Shown one piece after another: positions 27,760-37,410 of a DNA stretch of 64,000 nt. Position numbers and translations under genes: made by a program. This DNA is from Candidatus Methylobacter titanis. Lineage in GTDB: Bacteria > Pseudomonadota > Gammaproteobacteria > Methylococcales > Methylomonadaceae. Under the pieces are notes generated by a model. It ran no database searches and was not told where the DNA came from. It worked only from the letters and a program-made list of their open reading frames with translations. Location: contig JAQSDX010000014.1 of NCBI GenBank assembly GCA_029946125.1, positions 1 through 64,000 of the forward strand, in the 5' to 3' direction. Position 1 is the first letter of the stretch; every line of letters starts with the position of its first letter.

Positions 27760-29079
27760 ATGTCAAAATCAATTACATTTCAGGTTCAACCCGGCGGTAA
27801 GTTACACGGCGAGGCACGCGTGCCCGGCGATAAATCCATGTCGCACCGATCAATCATGCTGGGTTCGCTGGCGACCGGCGTTACTCATGTAAAAGGCTTT
27901 CTCGAAGCGGAAGATGCGCTGGCAACTTTGCAGGCTTTTCGTGATATGGGTGTTGAAATTGAAGGCCCGGTTAATGGCGAATTGACCATACACGGCGTCG
28001 GCAAACATGGTTTAAAAGCGCCTAAAAAAGATTTGTATCTGGGCAACTCAGGTACGTCCATGCGTTTGCTGAGCGGTTTATTGGCAGGTCAGGCATTTAA
28101 CTCGGTATTAACCGGCGATAAATCATTGTCCGGCAGACCAATGAAAAGGGTCACGGATCCGTTGGCCGCCATGGGCGCCGATATAAAAACCACAGAGCGC
28201 GGCACAGCACCCTTGCATATCACCGGCAGGGCGGGGCAGTTGACCGGCATTGATTACGTGATGCCGATGGCCAGCGCGCAGGTTAAGTCCTGTCTATTAC
28301 TGGCAGGCATGTACGCGCAAGGCGTAACCAGCGTTACCGAGCCGGCGCCTACCCGCGATCATACCGAACGGATGCTGTCCGGGTTTAATTATCCGGTTAA
28401 GCGGCAAGGGAATAAAGTCAGCATTACTGCTGAAGGCAGTTTGACGGCAAGCGATATTGATGTGCCCAGCGATATTTCATCGGCGGCATTTTTTCTAGTC
28501 GGGGCGTCAATTGCACCGGGTTCCGATCTGCTGTTGAAACATGTCGGCATTAATCCGACGCGTACCGGCGTCATCGACATCCTCAGATTGATGGGTGCCA
28601 ACATTGAAGTGCTTAACGAGCGCACTGTCGGCGGTGAGCCGGTAGCTGATTTGCATGTTGTTTACAGTCCCCTTAAAGGTATAGATATTCCCGAACATCT
28701 GGTGCCTCTGGCTATCGATGAGTTTCCGGTGTTGTTTGTCGCCGCAGCATGCGCAGAAGGTCAGACGCGATTAACCGGAGCGGAAGAGCTCAGGGTAAAA
28801 GAATCGGATCGCATTCAAGTGATGGCAGACGGCCTGCAAATATTGGGCGTAGATGCCCAGCCTACCGAAGATGGCATGATTATTCAGGGCGGTTCGATAG
28901 GAGGCGGCGAGGTTGTATCTCATGGCGACCACAGAATAGCGATGTCGTTTTCAATTGCCGGTTTGCGTGCTAGTGCGCCCATTACTATCCATGATTGTGA
29001 AAATGTGAATACCTCGTTCCCTGAGTTTAGGGATTTGGCCTTACGTTTAGGTCTTGATCTTGTTTGCAGGGAAGAGTAA
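27760..29079 (+). CDS. aroA: 3-phosphoshikimate 1-carboxyvinyltransferase (EPSP synthase)
   Basis: Sixth step of the shikimate pathway. 439 residues, normal length. Motifs: PGDKSMSHR (about 22-30), LYLGNSGTSMRLLSG near 88-102, and the C-terminal HGDHRIAMSF. A Gly at the glyphosate-sensitive LGNSGT position suggests class I-like geometry, but the class cannot be settled by eye. An apparent upstream extension overlaps tyrA; ATG 27760 is one base after the tyrA stop. Its own stop overlaps cmk (TAATG), so tyrA-aroA-cmk are tightly coupled. Confidence 0.96.
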   Translation: MSKSITFQVQPGGKLHGEARVPGDKSMSHRSIMLGSLATGVTHVKGFLEAEDALATLQAFRDMGVEIEGPVNGELTIHGVGKHGLKAPKKDLYLGNSGTSMRLLSGLLAGQAFNSVLTGDKSLSGRPMKRVTDPLAAMGADIKTTERGTAPLHITGRAGQLTGIDYVMPMASAQVKSCLLLAGMYAQGVTSVTEPAPTRDHTERMLSGFNYPVKRQGNKVSITAEGSLTASDIDVPSDISSAAFFLVGASIAPGSDLLLKHVGINPTRTGVIDILRLMGANIEVLNERTVGGEPVADLHVVYSPLKGIDIPEHLVPLAIDEFPVLFVAAACAEGQTRLTGAEELRVKESDRIQVMADGLQILGVDAQPTEDGMIIQGGSIGGGEVVSHGDHRIAMSFSIAGLRASAPITIHDCENVNTSFPEFRDLALRLGLDLVCREE

Positions 29080-29735
29080 TGAATATTCCGGTATTGACAA
29101 TTGATGGCCCTAGCGGTGCCGGAAAAGGCACGGTTAGCCGGGCGGTAGCTAAAAAAATGGGCTGGAACTATCTGGATAGCGGCTCTATTTATCGTTCGCT
29201 GGCGGTTGCGGCATTAAAACAGCACGTTGATTTGGAAAATGAAGTCGCCATTGTCAATATCGCTCAGGCGATGGTGCTGGAATTTGATTGTGGTGATGAA
29301 TTGGTCGTCAGGCTTGATGGGGAAGACATAACCGCCCAGCTAGGTTCTGAGATTACAGGTAATGCTGCTTCCATCGTTGCGGCGCTTCCTGAAGTCAGAA
29401 ATGTTTTATTGCAAAAACAGAAAGATTTTAAACGGTTGCCGGGGTTGGTTGCAGATGGGCGTGACATGGGGACAGTGGTTTTTCCTGATGCTGAAAATAA
29501 AGTATTTTTAACTGCCAGCGCCGCTGAAAGAGCCAAGAGGCGATATAAACAGTTGATAGAAAAAGGGATTGATGCTAACCTAGCGCGGATAACAAACGAG
29601 ATAGAAGAACGCGATCGCCGGGATATGGAGCGTAAAGCCGCTCCGTTAGCTATGGCCAGTGACGCGCTTTATATCGATTCTTCGGATATGACGCTAGAGG
29701 CTGTTATTGAAGAAGTACTGAATTTAATCCGTTAA
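29079..29735 (+). CDS. cmk: Cytidylate kinase
   Basis: Phosphorylates CMP and dCMP with ATP. 218 residues. P-loop GPSGAGKGT (residues 10-18), then DSGSIYRSLA for CMP binding, DGRDMGTVVFP near 130 and a lid region RD(R)RDMERKAAPL. The start overlaps the aroA stop by one base. The cmk-rpsA-ihfB order after aroA is conserved in gammaproteobacteria. Confidence 0.96.
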   Translation: MNIPVLTIDGPSGAGKGTVSRAVAKKMGWNYLDSGSIYRSLAVAALKQHVDLENEVAIVNIAQAMVLEFDCGDELVVRLDGEDITAQLGSEITGNAASIVAALPEVRNVLLQKQKDFKRLPGLVADGRDMGTVVFPDAENKVFLTASAAERAKRRYKQLIEKGIDANLARITNEIEERDRRDMERKAAPLAMASDALYIDSSDMTLEAVIEEVLNLIR

Positions 29736-29836
29736 GGATTTTTTATGTAGTCACCTCAAAATTGTTTGAGTGTGATTTTTTTTAACTTTGATAAAGAAAA
29801 AGCTTGTTCGAGTTACGACAGGCGTGGGAATGGAAA

Positions 29837-31513
29837 ATGAGCGAAAGCTTTGCTGAATTATTTGAAGAAAGTCTAATCAAGACGGAAATGCGTCCTGGTG
29901 CCATGTTAATGGGTACGGTTGTTGATATCGAAAACGATATGGTCATCGTCAGTACGCATTCTAAATCAGAAGGTGTCATTCCAAAATGGCAGTTTCTCAA
30001 TAACGATGGCGAATTAGAAGTTGCCATTGGCGACGAAGTCGAGGTTGCCCTTGATTTATTTGAAGACGGCCTTGGAGCTACACTTCTTTCTCGTGATAAA
30101 GCGAAGAAAAATAAAGCTTGGTCAGAACTTGAAAATGCTTTTGAAAAAGAAGCAACCATTGTCGGTCGAATTACCGGCAAAGTTCGCGGTGGTTTCACTG
30201 TGTCTGTTGGTGCATTACGTGCTTTCTTGCCTGGTTCATTGGTTGATGTTCGCCCAATCAGAGACACGACTTTCCTGGAAAATCGTGACCTGGAATTCAA
30301 AGTTATAAAAATAGATCAAAAACGTAATAACGTGGTTCTGTCTCGTCGTGCTGTGGTAGAAAAAGAATACAGCGCAGAAAGAGAAGAATTACTGAAAACG
30401 CTGGAAGAAGGCGCAGTCGTTACCGGTGTAGTTAAAAACCTGACTGATTATGGCGCATTTATCGATCTTGGCGGTATTGATGGTCTGTTACATATCACTG
30501 ATATGGCATGGAGACGCGTACGTCATCCGTCCGAGTGTGTAGAAATCGGTCAAGAAATTAAAGTTAAGGTTCTGAAATACGACAAAGAGAAAAATCGTGT
30601 TTCATTAGGCATGAAGCAAATGGGTGAAGATCCATGGCAAAACATTGCTCGTCGCTATCCTGCGGGCACACGCGTATTCGGTAAAGTCAATAATCTGACT
30701 GATTACGGTTGTTTTGTTGAAATTGAAGAAGGCGTAGAAGGTTTGGTTCACGTTTCTGAAATGGACTGGACTAACAAAAACGTTAACCCTTCTAAACTCG
30801 TTCAATTAGGCGATGAAGTCGAAGTGATGGTTCTGGAAATCGATGAAGAACGTCGTCGTATTTCTTTAGGCATGAAACAGTGCAAAACCAATCCTTGGGA
30901 TGAATTTGCAGCAACGCATAACAAAGGCGATAAAATCTCCGGAAAAATCAAGTCAATTACTGATTTTGGTATTTTCATTGGTTTGGATGGCGGTATTGAT
31001 GGTCTGGTTCATATGTCCGATATTTCCTGGGCAGATGAAGGCGAAGCTTCTGTTCGCGACTTCAAGAAAGGTGACGAACTGGAAACCGTTATTTTAGCGG
31101 TTGATTCTGAACGCGAACGTATCTCTTTAGGTATTAAACAACTTGAACAAGATCCATTCCAAAACTTCCTGGCTACACACGAAAAAGGTAGTTTGGTAAA
31201 AGGAACGGTTAAAGAAGTTGATGCTAAGGGTGCGGTTATCACTTTAGATGATAATGTAGAAGGCTATTTACGTGCTTCTGAAATCCAACGTGATCGTGTT
31301 GAAGATGCCAGAACCTTGTTAAAAGAAGGTGATGCACTTGAAGCTAAATTCATTGGCGTAGACAAGAAAAGCAAATCAATTTCTTTATCTATTAAAGCTA
31401 AAGATAGCGATGAAGAGACTCACACTATTAAAGATCATTCTCAGCAATCGGTTAGTGCATCTACATCGACTACATCTACTTTTGCTGATCTCTTTAAGCA
31501 ACTGGAAAAATAA
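29837..31513 (+). CDS. rpsA: 30S ribosomal protein S1
   Basis: Binds mRNA and helps the 30S subunit start translation. 558 residues against 557 in Escherichia coli, with six S1 OB-fold repeats (recognisable by repeated GxVxxxxDYGxFV and LVHxSEM/DISW motifs). The start [13 protein letters not shown] is the family N-terminus; the 11-codon upstream extension is not used. Codon choice is strongly biased to GGT, CGT, GAA and AAA compared with neighbours, as expected for a highly expressed gene. The 100-bp leader is AT-rich and may carry its own promoter and S1 autoregulatory site. Confidence 0.98.
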   Translation: MSESFAELFEESLIKTEMRPGAMLMGTVVDIENDMVIVSTHSKSEGVIPKWQFLNNDGELEVAIGDEVEVALDLFEDGLGATLLSRDKAKKNKAWSELENAFEKEATIVGRITGKVRGGFTVSVGALRAFLPGSLVDVRPIRDTTFLENRDLEFKVIKIDQKRNNVVLSRRAVVEKEYSAEREELLKTLEEGAVVTGVVKNLTDYGAFIDLGGIDGLLHITDMAWRRVRHPSECVEIGQEIKVKVLKYDKEKNRVSLGMKQMGEDPWQNIARRYPAGTRVFGKVNNLTDYGCFVEIEEGVEGLVHVSEMDWTNKNVNPSKLVQLGDEVEVMVLEIDEERRRISLGMKQCKTNPWDEFAATHNKGDKISGKIKSITDFGIFIGLDGGIDGLVHMSDISWADEGEASVRDFKKGDELETVILAVDSERERISLGIKQLEQDPFQNFLATHEKGSLVKGTVKEVDAKGAVITLDDNVEGYLRASEIQRDRVEDARTLLKEGDALEAKFIGVDKKSKSISLSIKAKDSDEETHTIKDHSQQSVSASTSTTSTFADLFKQLEK

Positions 31514-31520
31514 AAATCAT

Positions 31521-31550
31521 AAGGGGTATGTACAAACCTGCCCCTTTTAA
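31521..31550 (+). terminator. Probable terminator of rpsA
   Basis: AAGGGG (31521-31526) pairs with CCCCTT (31541-31546) across a 14-base loop and runs into TTTTAATTTT, eight bases after the stop. The stem is short, so read-through to ihfB is possible. Confidence 0.6.
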
Positions 31551-31771
31551 TTTTATTGAGTAACTACTCAACAGAGCCAATTTTATAATGGACACGTATG
31601 CTAAAAGTGGGCGCCTCTAGGCGACATTGATTAGATGGATTTAAACGGATTTTAATAAGTCAATGACTTAGATTCATCTGTTATTTTATCAGTAATTATC
31701 TGTGTTATCCGTAATCCATTATTCTAACTGCTGAGCAGTTGCTTTATTTGTTTGTTTTCGCAGGACAGAAT

Positions 31772-32077
31772 GTGACAAAATCAGAATTAATTGAAGCTCT
31801 TGCCAAACATCAACCGCATCTGGCACAGAAAGATGTAGAGATAGCGGTAAAATGTATCATTGAACAAATGAATCAGGCGTTATCTTCCGGGGAAAGAATC
31901 GAGATTAGGGGTTTTGGTAGTTTTTCGCTACATTTACGTCCTCCTCGTATGGGGCGGAACCCTAAAACAGGTGAATCTGTAGCCTTATCAAAAAAACATG
32001 TGCCTCATTTCAAGCCCGGTAAGGAGCTTCGTGATAGGGTGGATGCTTCGCGAGATAAATGTAAGATAGTCGATTAA
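31772..32077 (+). CDS. ihfB: Integration host factor subunit beta
   Basis: DNA-bending nucleoid protein; pairs with IhfA. 101 residues from a GTG start ([10 protein letters not shown]), supported by AGGA six bases upstream; the in-frame upstream TTG adds 11 non-conserved residues. The family signature [10 protein letters not shown] lies in the DNA-binding arm, and [12 protein letters not shown] closes the fold. The 258-bp gap between rpsA and this gene holds the rpsA terminator, a GGCGCCTCTAGGCG REP-like hairpin near 31610 and AT-rich sequence. Confidence 0.95.
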   Translation: MTKSELIEALAKHQPHLAQKDVEIAVKCIIEQMNQALSSGERIEIRGFGSFSLHLRPPRMGRNPKTGESVALSKKHVPHFKPGKELRDRVDASRDKCKIVD

Positions 32078-32093
32078 TCGTTAGTGTGTTAAG

Positions 32094-32119
32094 GCTCTGT
32101 AAAGCTTATGCAGAGCTTT
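32094..32119 (+). terminator. Probable terminator of ihfB
   Basis: GCTCTG (32094-32099) with CAGAGC (32111-32116), flanked by AAG and TTT, 16 bp after the ihfB stop. It lies between convergent genes and may work for both strands. The stem is short. Confidence 0.5.
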
Positions 32120-32163
32120 AATGTTAACGTTTCTGAAGTAAAAAGCATTACCCTCCTTTGTTT

Positions 32164-32763
32164 TTATATCCCCCATTTCTGTTTGAGTTTTTGTTTGTTC
32201 AATGCCAGCCATTGAATGGCAATAATAGGTATTGCTGAATCTATTTCGCCGTTCTCCAGCATATGATAGACCTCGTCAAAATCAACAGCGCGTACTAAAA
32301 TATCCTCGTTTTCATGATCTAAGCCATGAATGCCACCGACTTGAGTGCTATCGACTTTTCCACAAAACAGGGTGATCCACTCGGATGAACCGCCCGGTGT
32401 GGTATAAAATTCATTGATGACCATCAATTGCTGAATTTCACAGCCGGCCTCTTCCCAGGACTCTCGATATGCGACTTCCTCGGCAATTTCACCTTCTTCG
32501 ATGGCTCCAGCAACAATTTCTACTAGCCAGGTTTTATCTGGATTTAAAATTGCTCCCGCTCTGAACTGTTCGATCAGTATGACCTTATCGGTGTCGGAGT
32601 CGTATAACAGAACTGCGACGCAACTGCCGCGCACGAACAACTCGCGAGTTATTTCAGCACTCCATCCACCGCCAAACAGGGTGTGTTTAAGCCGGTATTT
32701 TTCCACGCGGAAAAAGCCCTGATAAACGATGTCCTTGCTTAAGATTTCAAATTGTTTATCCAT
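32164..32763 (-). CDS. nudF: Nudix hydrolase, ADP-ribose pyrophosphatase type
   Basis: Hydrolyses ADP-ribose and similar nucleoside diphosphate sugars. 199 residues. The complete Nudix box GxxxxxExxxxxxxREUxEExGU is seen as GAIEEGE...RESWEEAGCE around residue 95-115. The acidic loop and the FYTTPGGSSEWITLF segment fit the ADP-ribose subfamily. Start at ATG 32763 (MDKQFEILS), which overlaps the end of the upstream dehydrogenase gene by 8 bp; the longer frame is not conserved. Co-transcribed with that gene. Confidence 0.88.
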   Translation of the reverse strand: MDKQFEILSKDIVYQGFFRVEKYRLKHTLFGGGWSAEITRELFVRGSCVAVLLYDSDTDKVILIEQFRAGAILNPDKTWLVEIVAGAIEEGEIAEEVAYRESWEEAGCEIQQLMVINEFYTTPGGSSEWITLFCGKVDSTQVGGIHGLDHENEDILVRAVDFDEVYHMLENGEIDSAIPIIAIQWLALNKQKLKQKWGI

Positions 32764-33883
32764 GATTGCCTTTGTGCTCAACTTTATAAATGACACCGCG
32801 CTTATCATCGCTAATTAACAGGCTGCCATCCGGCATTTCCAGAATATCAACAGGACGGCCAAGCACCTTGCCGGTTTTGGTTAACCAGCCGTCAATAAAA
32901 ACCTGCTCGGCAACTGGCTGGCTTTGTTTGAATTTCACCAACACAACACGATAGCCTTGAGGCTCGGATCGGTTCCATGAACCATGTTCAGCGACAAATA
33001 ACTGATTTTTAAATTCGACCGGAAATTGCTTGCCCCGATAAAAACGCAGTCCCAACGGTGCCACATGGGCCTTGAACTTCCATACCGGTGCGGTAAATTG
33101 TTGGCATGTTTTATCTGCTGCAAGATCGGGATCAGCAATGTCACCGCCATGACAATAAGGAAAGCCGAAATGTTCACCGGTAGTTGTCCACTGATTAAGT
33201 TCATCGGGCGGCAGATCATCGCCCATGTAATCGCGGCCATTATCGTTAAAAAACAAGGCATCTGTTTCCGGTTGCCAGTCAAAGCCCACCGAACTCCTGA
33301 TGCCTCTGGCAAGAATCTCAAAGCCGCTACCGTCGGCATTTAGTCTGACCAGCGATGAATAGATTGGTTTTTCAGGTTCGCAAATATTGCACGGCGCTCC
33401 GACGGTCGTGTACAGCTTATTATCGGGGCCAAAGCGAAGATATTTCCAGCCGTGATGCTGTTCAGATGGGAATTGATCGTAAACCACAACGGGTTTAGGC
33501 GGATTAGCTAACTGCTGCGTGATACGGTCAAAACGAATAATGCGATTGACTTCCGCTACGTACAAAGAATCGCTCTTGTAAGCAAGGCCGTTGGGCATAG
33601 TTAAACCGCTGGCGATGATGTAACGCTGATCCGCTACACCATCGCTATTGCTGTCTTGTACGGCATAAACTGCTCCTTCAGTTCCCGTGCCGACAAACAC
33701 CACGCCGTTATCACCCAAAGCTAAACTGCGGGCATTGGGCAGGTTATCGGCAAAAATAGACAGGGTAAATCCTGCCGGTACATGCAGTTGTTTTACTATG
33801 TTCTGATGACTGTTTTGCTCAGCAAAGGTTAAATAAGGAGTAATTAAAAACAAAGCAAGCAGTATTACTTTTATAATAGGCAT
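32756..33883 (-). CDS. PQQ-dependent sugar dehydrogenase-like exported beta-propeller
   Basis: A 375-residue exported protein resembling the soluble glucose/sorbosone dehydrogenase propeller family. Signal peptide about 1-22. VPAGFTLSIFADNLPNARSLAL opens the first blade. HHGWKYLRFGPDNKLYTTVGAPC and GIRSSVGFDW then FFNDNGRDYMGDDLPPDELN are conserved segments carrying likely PQQ/calcium ligands. Cofactor use is inferred from family; some members lack activity. GGAGGA seven bases before ATG 33883 fixes the start; six codons further up is not used. It precedes nudF on the same strand and diverges from htpX. Confidence 0.82.
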   Translation of the reverse strand: MPIIKVILLALFLITPYLTFAEQNSHQNIVKQLHVPAGFTLSIFADNLPNARSLALGDNGVVFVGTGTEGAVYAVQDSNSDGVADQRYIIASGLTMPNGLAYKSDSLYVAEVNRIIRFDRITQQLANPPKPVVVYDQFPSEQHHGWKYLRFGPDNKLYTTVGAPCNICEPEKPIYSSLVRLNADGSGFEILARGIRSSVGFDWQPETDALFFNDNGRDYMGDDLPPDELNQWTTTGEHFGFPYCHGGDIADPDLAADKTCQQFTAPVWKFKAHVAPLGLRFYRGKQFPVEFKNQLFVAEHGSWNRSEPQGYRVVLVKFKQSQPVAEQVFIDGWLTKTGKVLGRPVDILEMPDGSLLISDDKRGVIYKVEHKGNHG

Positions 33884-33996
33884 CAGAATATCCTCCATCA
33901 ATAAATTTAAATTATAGTCCTATTCTTAGGAGGGTTGGAATGTGTTATTCAACCCCCATATCGTTCAAACCTTAACTTATCAAAAGGCTTAAGCAT

Positions 33997-34872
33997 ATGA
34001 TGCGTATTTTTCTTTTTCTTGCAACCAATGTGGCAATATTGGTTGTGGTCAGTATTGTTTTTAATGTGTTGGGCTTAAGCGGTACGCTGGATGCTCAAGG
34101 CATCGACCTTAATCTGAATGCTCTGTTAGTCATGTCGGCCATCATCGGTATGAGCGGCTCCGTTATTTCTTTGGCCATGTCTAAATGGTCTGCAAAAAGA
34201 GCGATGGGAGTGCACGTTATTGAACAACCTCAAAATCAAACCGAGCAGTGGCTAATCGACATCGTAGCCAAACAAGCTAGGCAGGCGGGTATCGGTATGC
34301 CGGAAGTCGGTATCTTCCAAACTCCTGAATCCAACGCGTTTGCTACCGGCATGAGCAAAAACAGCGCGTTGGTAGCGGTCAGTAGCGGTCTGCTGCAAAA
34401 CATGAACGCCGATGAAGTTGAAGCGGTTGTCGGTCATGAAATCAGCCATGTTGCCAACGGCGATATGGTGACGATGGCATTGATGCAGGGCGTAGTGAAC
34501 ACCTTTGTGTTCTTTTTCGCCACCATTATCGGCCATCTTGTCGATCGTGTTGTATTTAAAACCGAACGCGGTTACGGTCCGGCCTATTATATTACTCAGA
34601 TGGTGGCTCAAATTGTCTTGGGGATTTTGGCGTCCATGCTGGTGATGTGGTTCTCCCGTTACCGGGAATTTAAGGCAGATGCCGGTGGCGCTAAGCTGGC
34701 CGGACGGGAAAAAATGATTGGTGCTCTGCGCGCCTTACAGCGCGGACACGAAGCAGAAGATCTGCCGGGACAATTGGCAGCCTTCGGCATTAATGGCAGC
34801 GGTGTGAGCAAGTTGTTTATGAGCCATCCGCCATTAGAAGAGCGCATTGCCGCGTTACAAAATAACCGTTAA
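33997..34872 (+). CDS. htpX: Membrane protease HtpX
   Basis: Zinc metalloprotease (M48B) of the inner membrane that degrades misfolded membrane proteins with FtsH. 291 residues. Two N-terminal hydrophobic helices (about 5-25 and 38-58), the zinc motif HEISH (VVGHEISHVANGD, near 147-151), two more hydrophobic segments and the third-ligand region REFKADAGGA. Usual length. Divergent from the PQQ-type dehydrogenase with a 113-bp shared upstream region. Confidence 0.96.
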   Translation: MMRIFLFLATNVAILVVVSIVFNVLGLSGTLDAQGIDLNLNALLVMSAIIGMSGSVISLAMSKWSAKRAMGVHVIEQPQNQTEQWLIDIVAKQARQAGIGMPEVGIFQTPESNAFATGMSKNSALVAVSSGLLQNMNADEVEAVVGHEISHVANGDMVTMALMQGVVNTFVFFFATIIGHLVDRVVFKTERGYGPAYYITQMVAQIVLGILASMLVMWFSRYREFKADAGGAKLAGREKMIGALRALQRGHEAEDLPGQLAAFGINGSGVSKLFMSHPPLEERIAALQNNR

Positions 34873-34882
34873 CTCAACTTAC

Positions 34883-34959
34883 TGTAGCGGCGACTTTAGT
34901 CGCTCTTTAATACTGGGCGACTACCAAAAGTAGGCGCTTTAAGCGAAGTGGCCCCTACA
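34883..34959. repeat. 77-bp REP-like composite with imperfect terminal inverted repeats
   Basis: It starts TGTAGCGGC and ends GGCCCCTACA. Inside are GCGACTTTAGTCGC (34890-34903) and a GCGCTTTAAGCG-type hairpin. The GCGACT..AGTCGC module is shared with the 132-bp elements. It fills the gap between htpX and the DUF2835 gene and ends two bases before that start codon, so it forms that gene's entire leader. Confidence 0.65.
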
Positions 34960-34961
34960 TC

Positions 34962-35192
34962 ATGCCCCAACATCAATTCATTCGCTTTGCCCTAGCTCTG
35001 TCATATGACCAATATCTTAAGGTCTATCAAGGCATGGCCAAAAATGTTTCTGTCGTCGCCGATGACGGCAGAAGAGTCGCCTTTCCGGCGGGCAAAGTTC
35101 AAACTTTTTTAACCAATCAAGGCATCAATGGCTATTTTGAAATGGAGTTAACGCCAGAAAACAAATTCGTCAGCATTAAAAAATTAAATTAA
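34962..35192 (+). CDS. DUF2835-family protein
   Basis: A 76-residue small protein. The pattern F-LSYDQYLKVYQG-AKNV-V-DDGRRVAFPAGKVQTFLT-GI-GYFEMEL fits DUF2835, a family of unknown function common in gammaproteobacteria; it may be a beta-rich nucleic-acid-binding fold, which is speculation. No Shine-Dalgarno is visible because the repeat element runs up to the start. Confidence 0.8.
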   Translation: MPQHQFIRFALALSYDQYLKVYQGMAKNVSVVADDGRRVAFPAGKVQTFLTNQGINGYFEMELTPENKFVSIKKLN

Positions 35193-35257
35193 AGCCTTAT
35201 GTTTATCCGTTTTTCAGGCGTCGATAAATTCTCATTACTCAAATTGAAGGTGTGCGA

Positions 35258-36691
35258 TTGAAAACAGAAGTTCTGGTGCTGGGCGGTGGCCCTGGAGGTT
35301 ACACGGCGGCGTTTCGTGCGGCCGATTTAGGTAAGCAAGTCACCCTGGTCGAGCGTTATCCGGTTTTGGGCGGGGTTTGTTTGAATGTCGGCTGTATTCC
35401 TTCAAAAACCCTGTTGCATGTGGCTGCGGTGCTCAATGAAGCCAAAGAAATCAAGCCGGCCGGAATCGGTTTTGCCGAACCTGATATTGATTTGGAAAAG
35501 CTGCGCAACTGGAAAAACAACATCAGTACCCAGCTTACTACGGGCTTGGCGGCGTTGGCAAAGCAGCGCAATGTAACGGTTATTAAAGGCGTTGGGCGTT
35601 TTATTTCCGATACGCAACTGTTGGTTGAAGATGGCGACGACACCCAGACCATAGAGTTTGCGCAGGCCATTATTGCGGTCGGCTCCCAACCGGTAAAAAT
35701 ACCATCATTTCCCAATGACGATCCCCGGCTGATGGATTCCACCGATGCGCTCAATCTTGAGCGGATCCCGAAAAAACTGCTGATTATCGGTGGCGGCATC
35801 ATCGGCCTGGAAATGGCGACCGTTTATCACGCTCTGGGCAGCAAGATCACCGTGGTAGAAATGCAGGATCAAATTATCCCCGGTTGCGACAAGGATCTGG
35901 TCAGACCGTTAATGCAACGGATCAAAAAGCAATATGATAATATTTTTCTGGAAACTCAGGTAAGCCATATTGAAGCGCTGTCGGAAGGCTTAAAAGTCAG
36001 CTTCGGCTCCGCCAGTTCCGAACTGGCTAACGATAAAGGCAAGGACACCCCCGAAACCGAGGTGTTCGATAAGGTATTAGTCGCCGTAGGCAGGCGCCCC
36101 AACGGTCATTTAATTGATGCCGATAAAGCCGGGGTTAATGTCGATGAACGCGGCTTTATCAGCGTCGATAAACAACAGCGTAGCAACGTGAAGCATATTT
36201 TTGCAATCGGCGACGTGGTCGGTAACCCAATGCTGGCGCATAAAGCCACGCATGAAGGTAAAATAGCGGCCGAAGTGATTGCGGGAATGGCGACCGAGTG
36301 GCAAGCGTTAACCATTCCTTCTGTTGCGTATACCGACCCTGAGATCGCCTGGATGGGCTTGACTGAAAATGCGGCTAAAGCGCAAGGCATCTCCTATGAA
36401 AAAGCCGCTTTCCCTTGGGCGGCAAGCGGACGTTCGTTAAGCATGGGGCGCAAAGAAGGCGTGACCAAATTACTTTGTGATAAACAAACTGGCCGTATTC
36501 TTGGCGCAGGTATCGTCGGCACTCATGCCGGTGAATTGATTGCCGAAGCCGTATTGGCTTTAGAGATGGGGGCAAGTGTTGAAGATTTGGCCTTAACGGT
36601 ACATGCGCATCCTACCTTGGCAGAAACTTTGGGATTTTCCGCCGAAATGATAGCGGGCACTATTACTGATTTATTGATTAAGAAACGATGA
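35258..36691 (+). CDS. lpdA: Dihydrolipoamide dehydrogenase (E3)
   Basis: FAD disulfide oxidoreductase that reoxidises lipoyl groups of 2-oxoacid dehydrogenases or glycine cleavage. About 477 residues. FAD motif GGGPGGYTAA (about 9-18), redox pair Cys41/Cys46 in GGVCLNVGCIPSK, NAD motif GGGIIGLEMA near 181, and C-terminal HAHPTLAE with the active-site His-Glu. No lipoyl domain is fused and no E1/E2 genes are adjacent. Start: AAGG is seven bases before TTG 35258 but only one base before GTG 35252, so TTG is preferred. Confidence 0.93.
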   Translation: MKTEVLVLGGGPGGYTAAFRAADLGKQVTLVERYPVLGGVCLNVGCIPSKTLLHVAAVLNEAKEIKPAGIGFAEPDIDLEKLRNWKNNISTQLTTGLAALAKQRNVTVIKGVGRFISDTQLLVEDGDDTQTIEFAQAIIAVGSQPVKIPSFPNDDPRLMDSTDALNLERIPKKLLIIGGGIIGLEMATVYHALGSKITVVEMQDQIIPGCDKDLVRPLMQRIKKQYDNIFLETQVSHIEALSEGLKVSFGSASSELANDKGKDTPETEVFDKVLVAVGRRPNGHLIDADKAGVNVDERGFISVDKQQRSNVKHIFAIGDVVGNPMLAHKATHEGKIAAEVIAGMATEWQALTIPSVAYTDPEIAWMGLTENAAKAQGISYEKAAFPWAASGRSLSMGRKEGVTKLLCDKQTGRILGAGIVGTHAGELIAEAVLALEMGASVEDLALTVHAHPTLAETLGFSAEMIAGTITDLLIKKR

Positions 36692-37410
36692 AAAAACTAT
36701 TCAACAAAAGCTTTATTACCAATTTTATCTCGGTTGTGATCATTATTATCGGTTATGTTTGCCCGATACAGCCGGAGTTAATCAAGTCTATCGGTTTTTT
36801 TGCGCTTTCCGGTGCGATTACCAACTGGTTGGCTATTTATATGCTGTTTGAGAAAGTGCCTTTATTATACGGCTCAGGCGTTATACCGGCCCGGTTTGAA
36901 GAATTTAAACTGTCGATCAAGCAGCTGATGATGCAGCAGTTTTTTACCGCAAATAATATCGAGCAGTTTATCGAAACCGAGGAGCAGCAAGGCAAAGGTC
37001 TGCTGAACCTGGAGCCATTGTTGAATGCGGTCGATTATGACAAGATCTATGAAGGCTTGGTCTCATCGATTATGGGTTCCTCGTTTGGCGGCATGTTAGC
37101 GATGATGGGCGGTGAACAAGCGCTGGTACCATTAAAAGAGCCGTTTACCGAAAAAATGAAAGTCACCCTGACTGAAATGGTCGAGTCAGACCGGTTTAAA
37201 GCTGCATTAAAGCAAGGTCTGGATGCGCACAAAATCGGCGGCGATATTATCGGCAAAATTGAAACAGTGATCGATAAGCGCCTGAATGAATTAACCCCGC
37301 AACTGGTTAAGGAAATGGTTCAGGCCATCATTCGTCAGCATCTGGGATGGTTGGTGGTTTGGGGCGGCATTTTCGGCGGCTTGATGGGCGCATTATTCGT
37401 ATTTGCCTGA
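36688..37410 (+). CDS. DUF445-family membrane protein
   Basis: A 240-residue protein with two N-terminal hydrophobic segments, including the DUF445 signature GALTNWLAI-like GAITNWLAIYMLFEK (about 40-55), a soluble middle and a C-terminal hydrophobic hairpin rich in glycine (WGGIFGGLMGALFVF). Function of the family is unknown. ATGA overlap with lpdA and TGATG overlap with the next gene make a tight three-gene unit. Confidence 0.82.
   Translation: MKKLFNKSFITNFISVVIIIIGYVCPIQPELIKSIGFFALSGAITNWLAIYMLFEKVPLLYGSGVIPARFEEFKLSIKQLMMQQFFTANNIEQFIETEEQQGKGLLNLEPLLNAVDYDKIYEGLVSSIMGSSFGGMLAMMGGEQALVPLKEPFTEKMKVTLTEMVESDRFKAALKQGLDAHKIGGDIIGKIETVIDKRLNELTPQLVKEMVQAIIRQHLGWLVVWGGIFGGLMGALFVFA

Noticed and set aside
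29736-29836. Distinct rpsA promoter in the cmk-rpsA gap
   Set aside because: The region is AT-rich and a promoter is likely, but no -35/-10 pair at good spacing could be picked with confidence.
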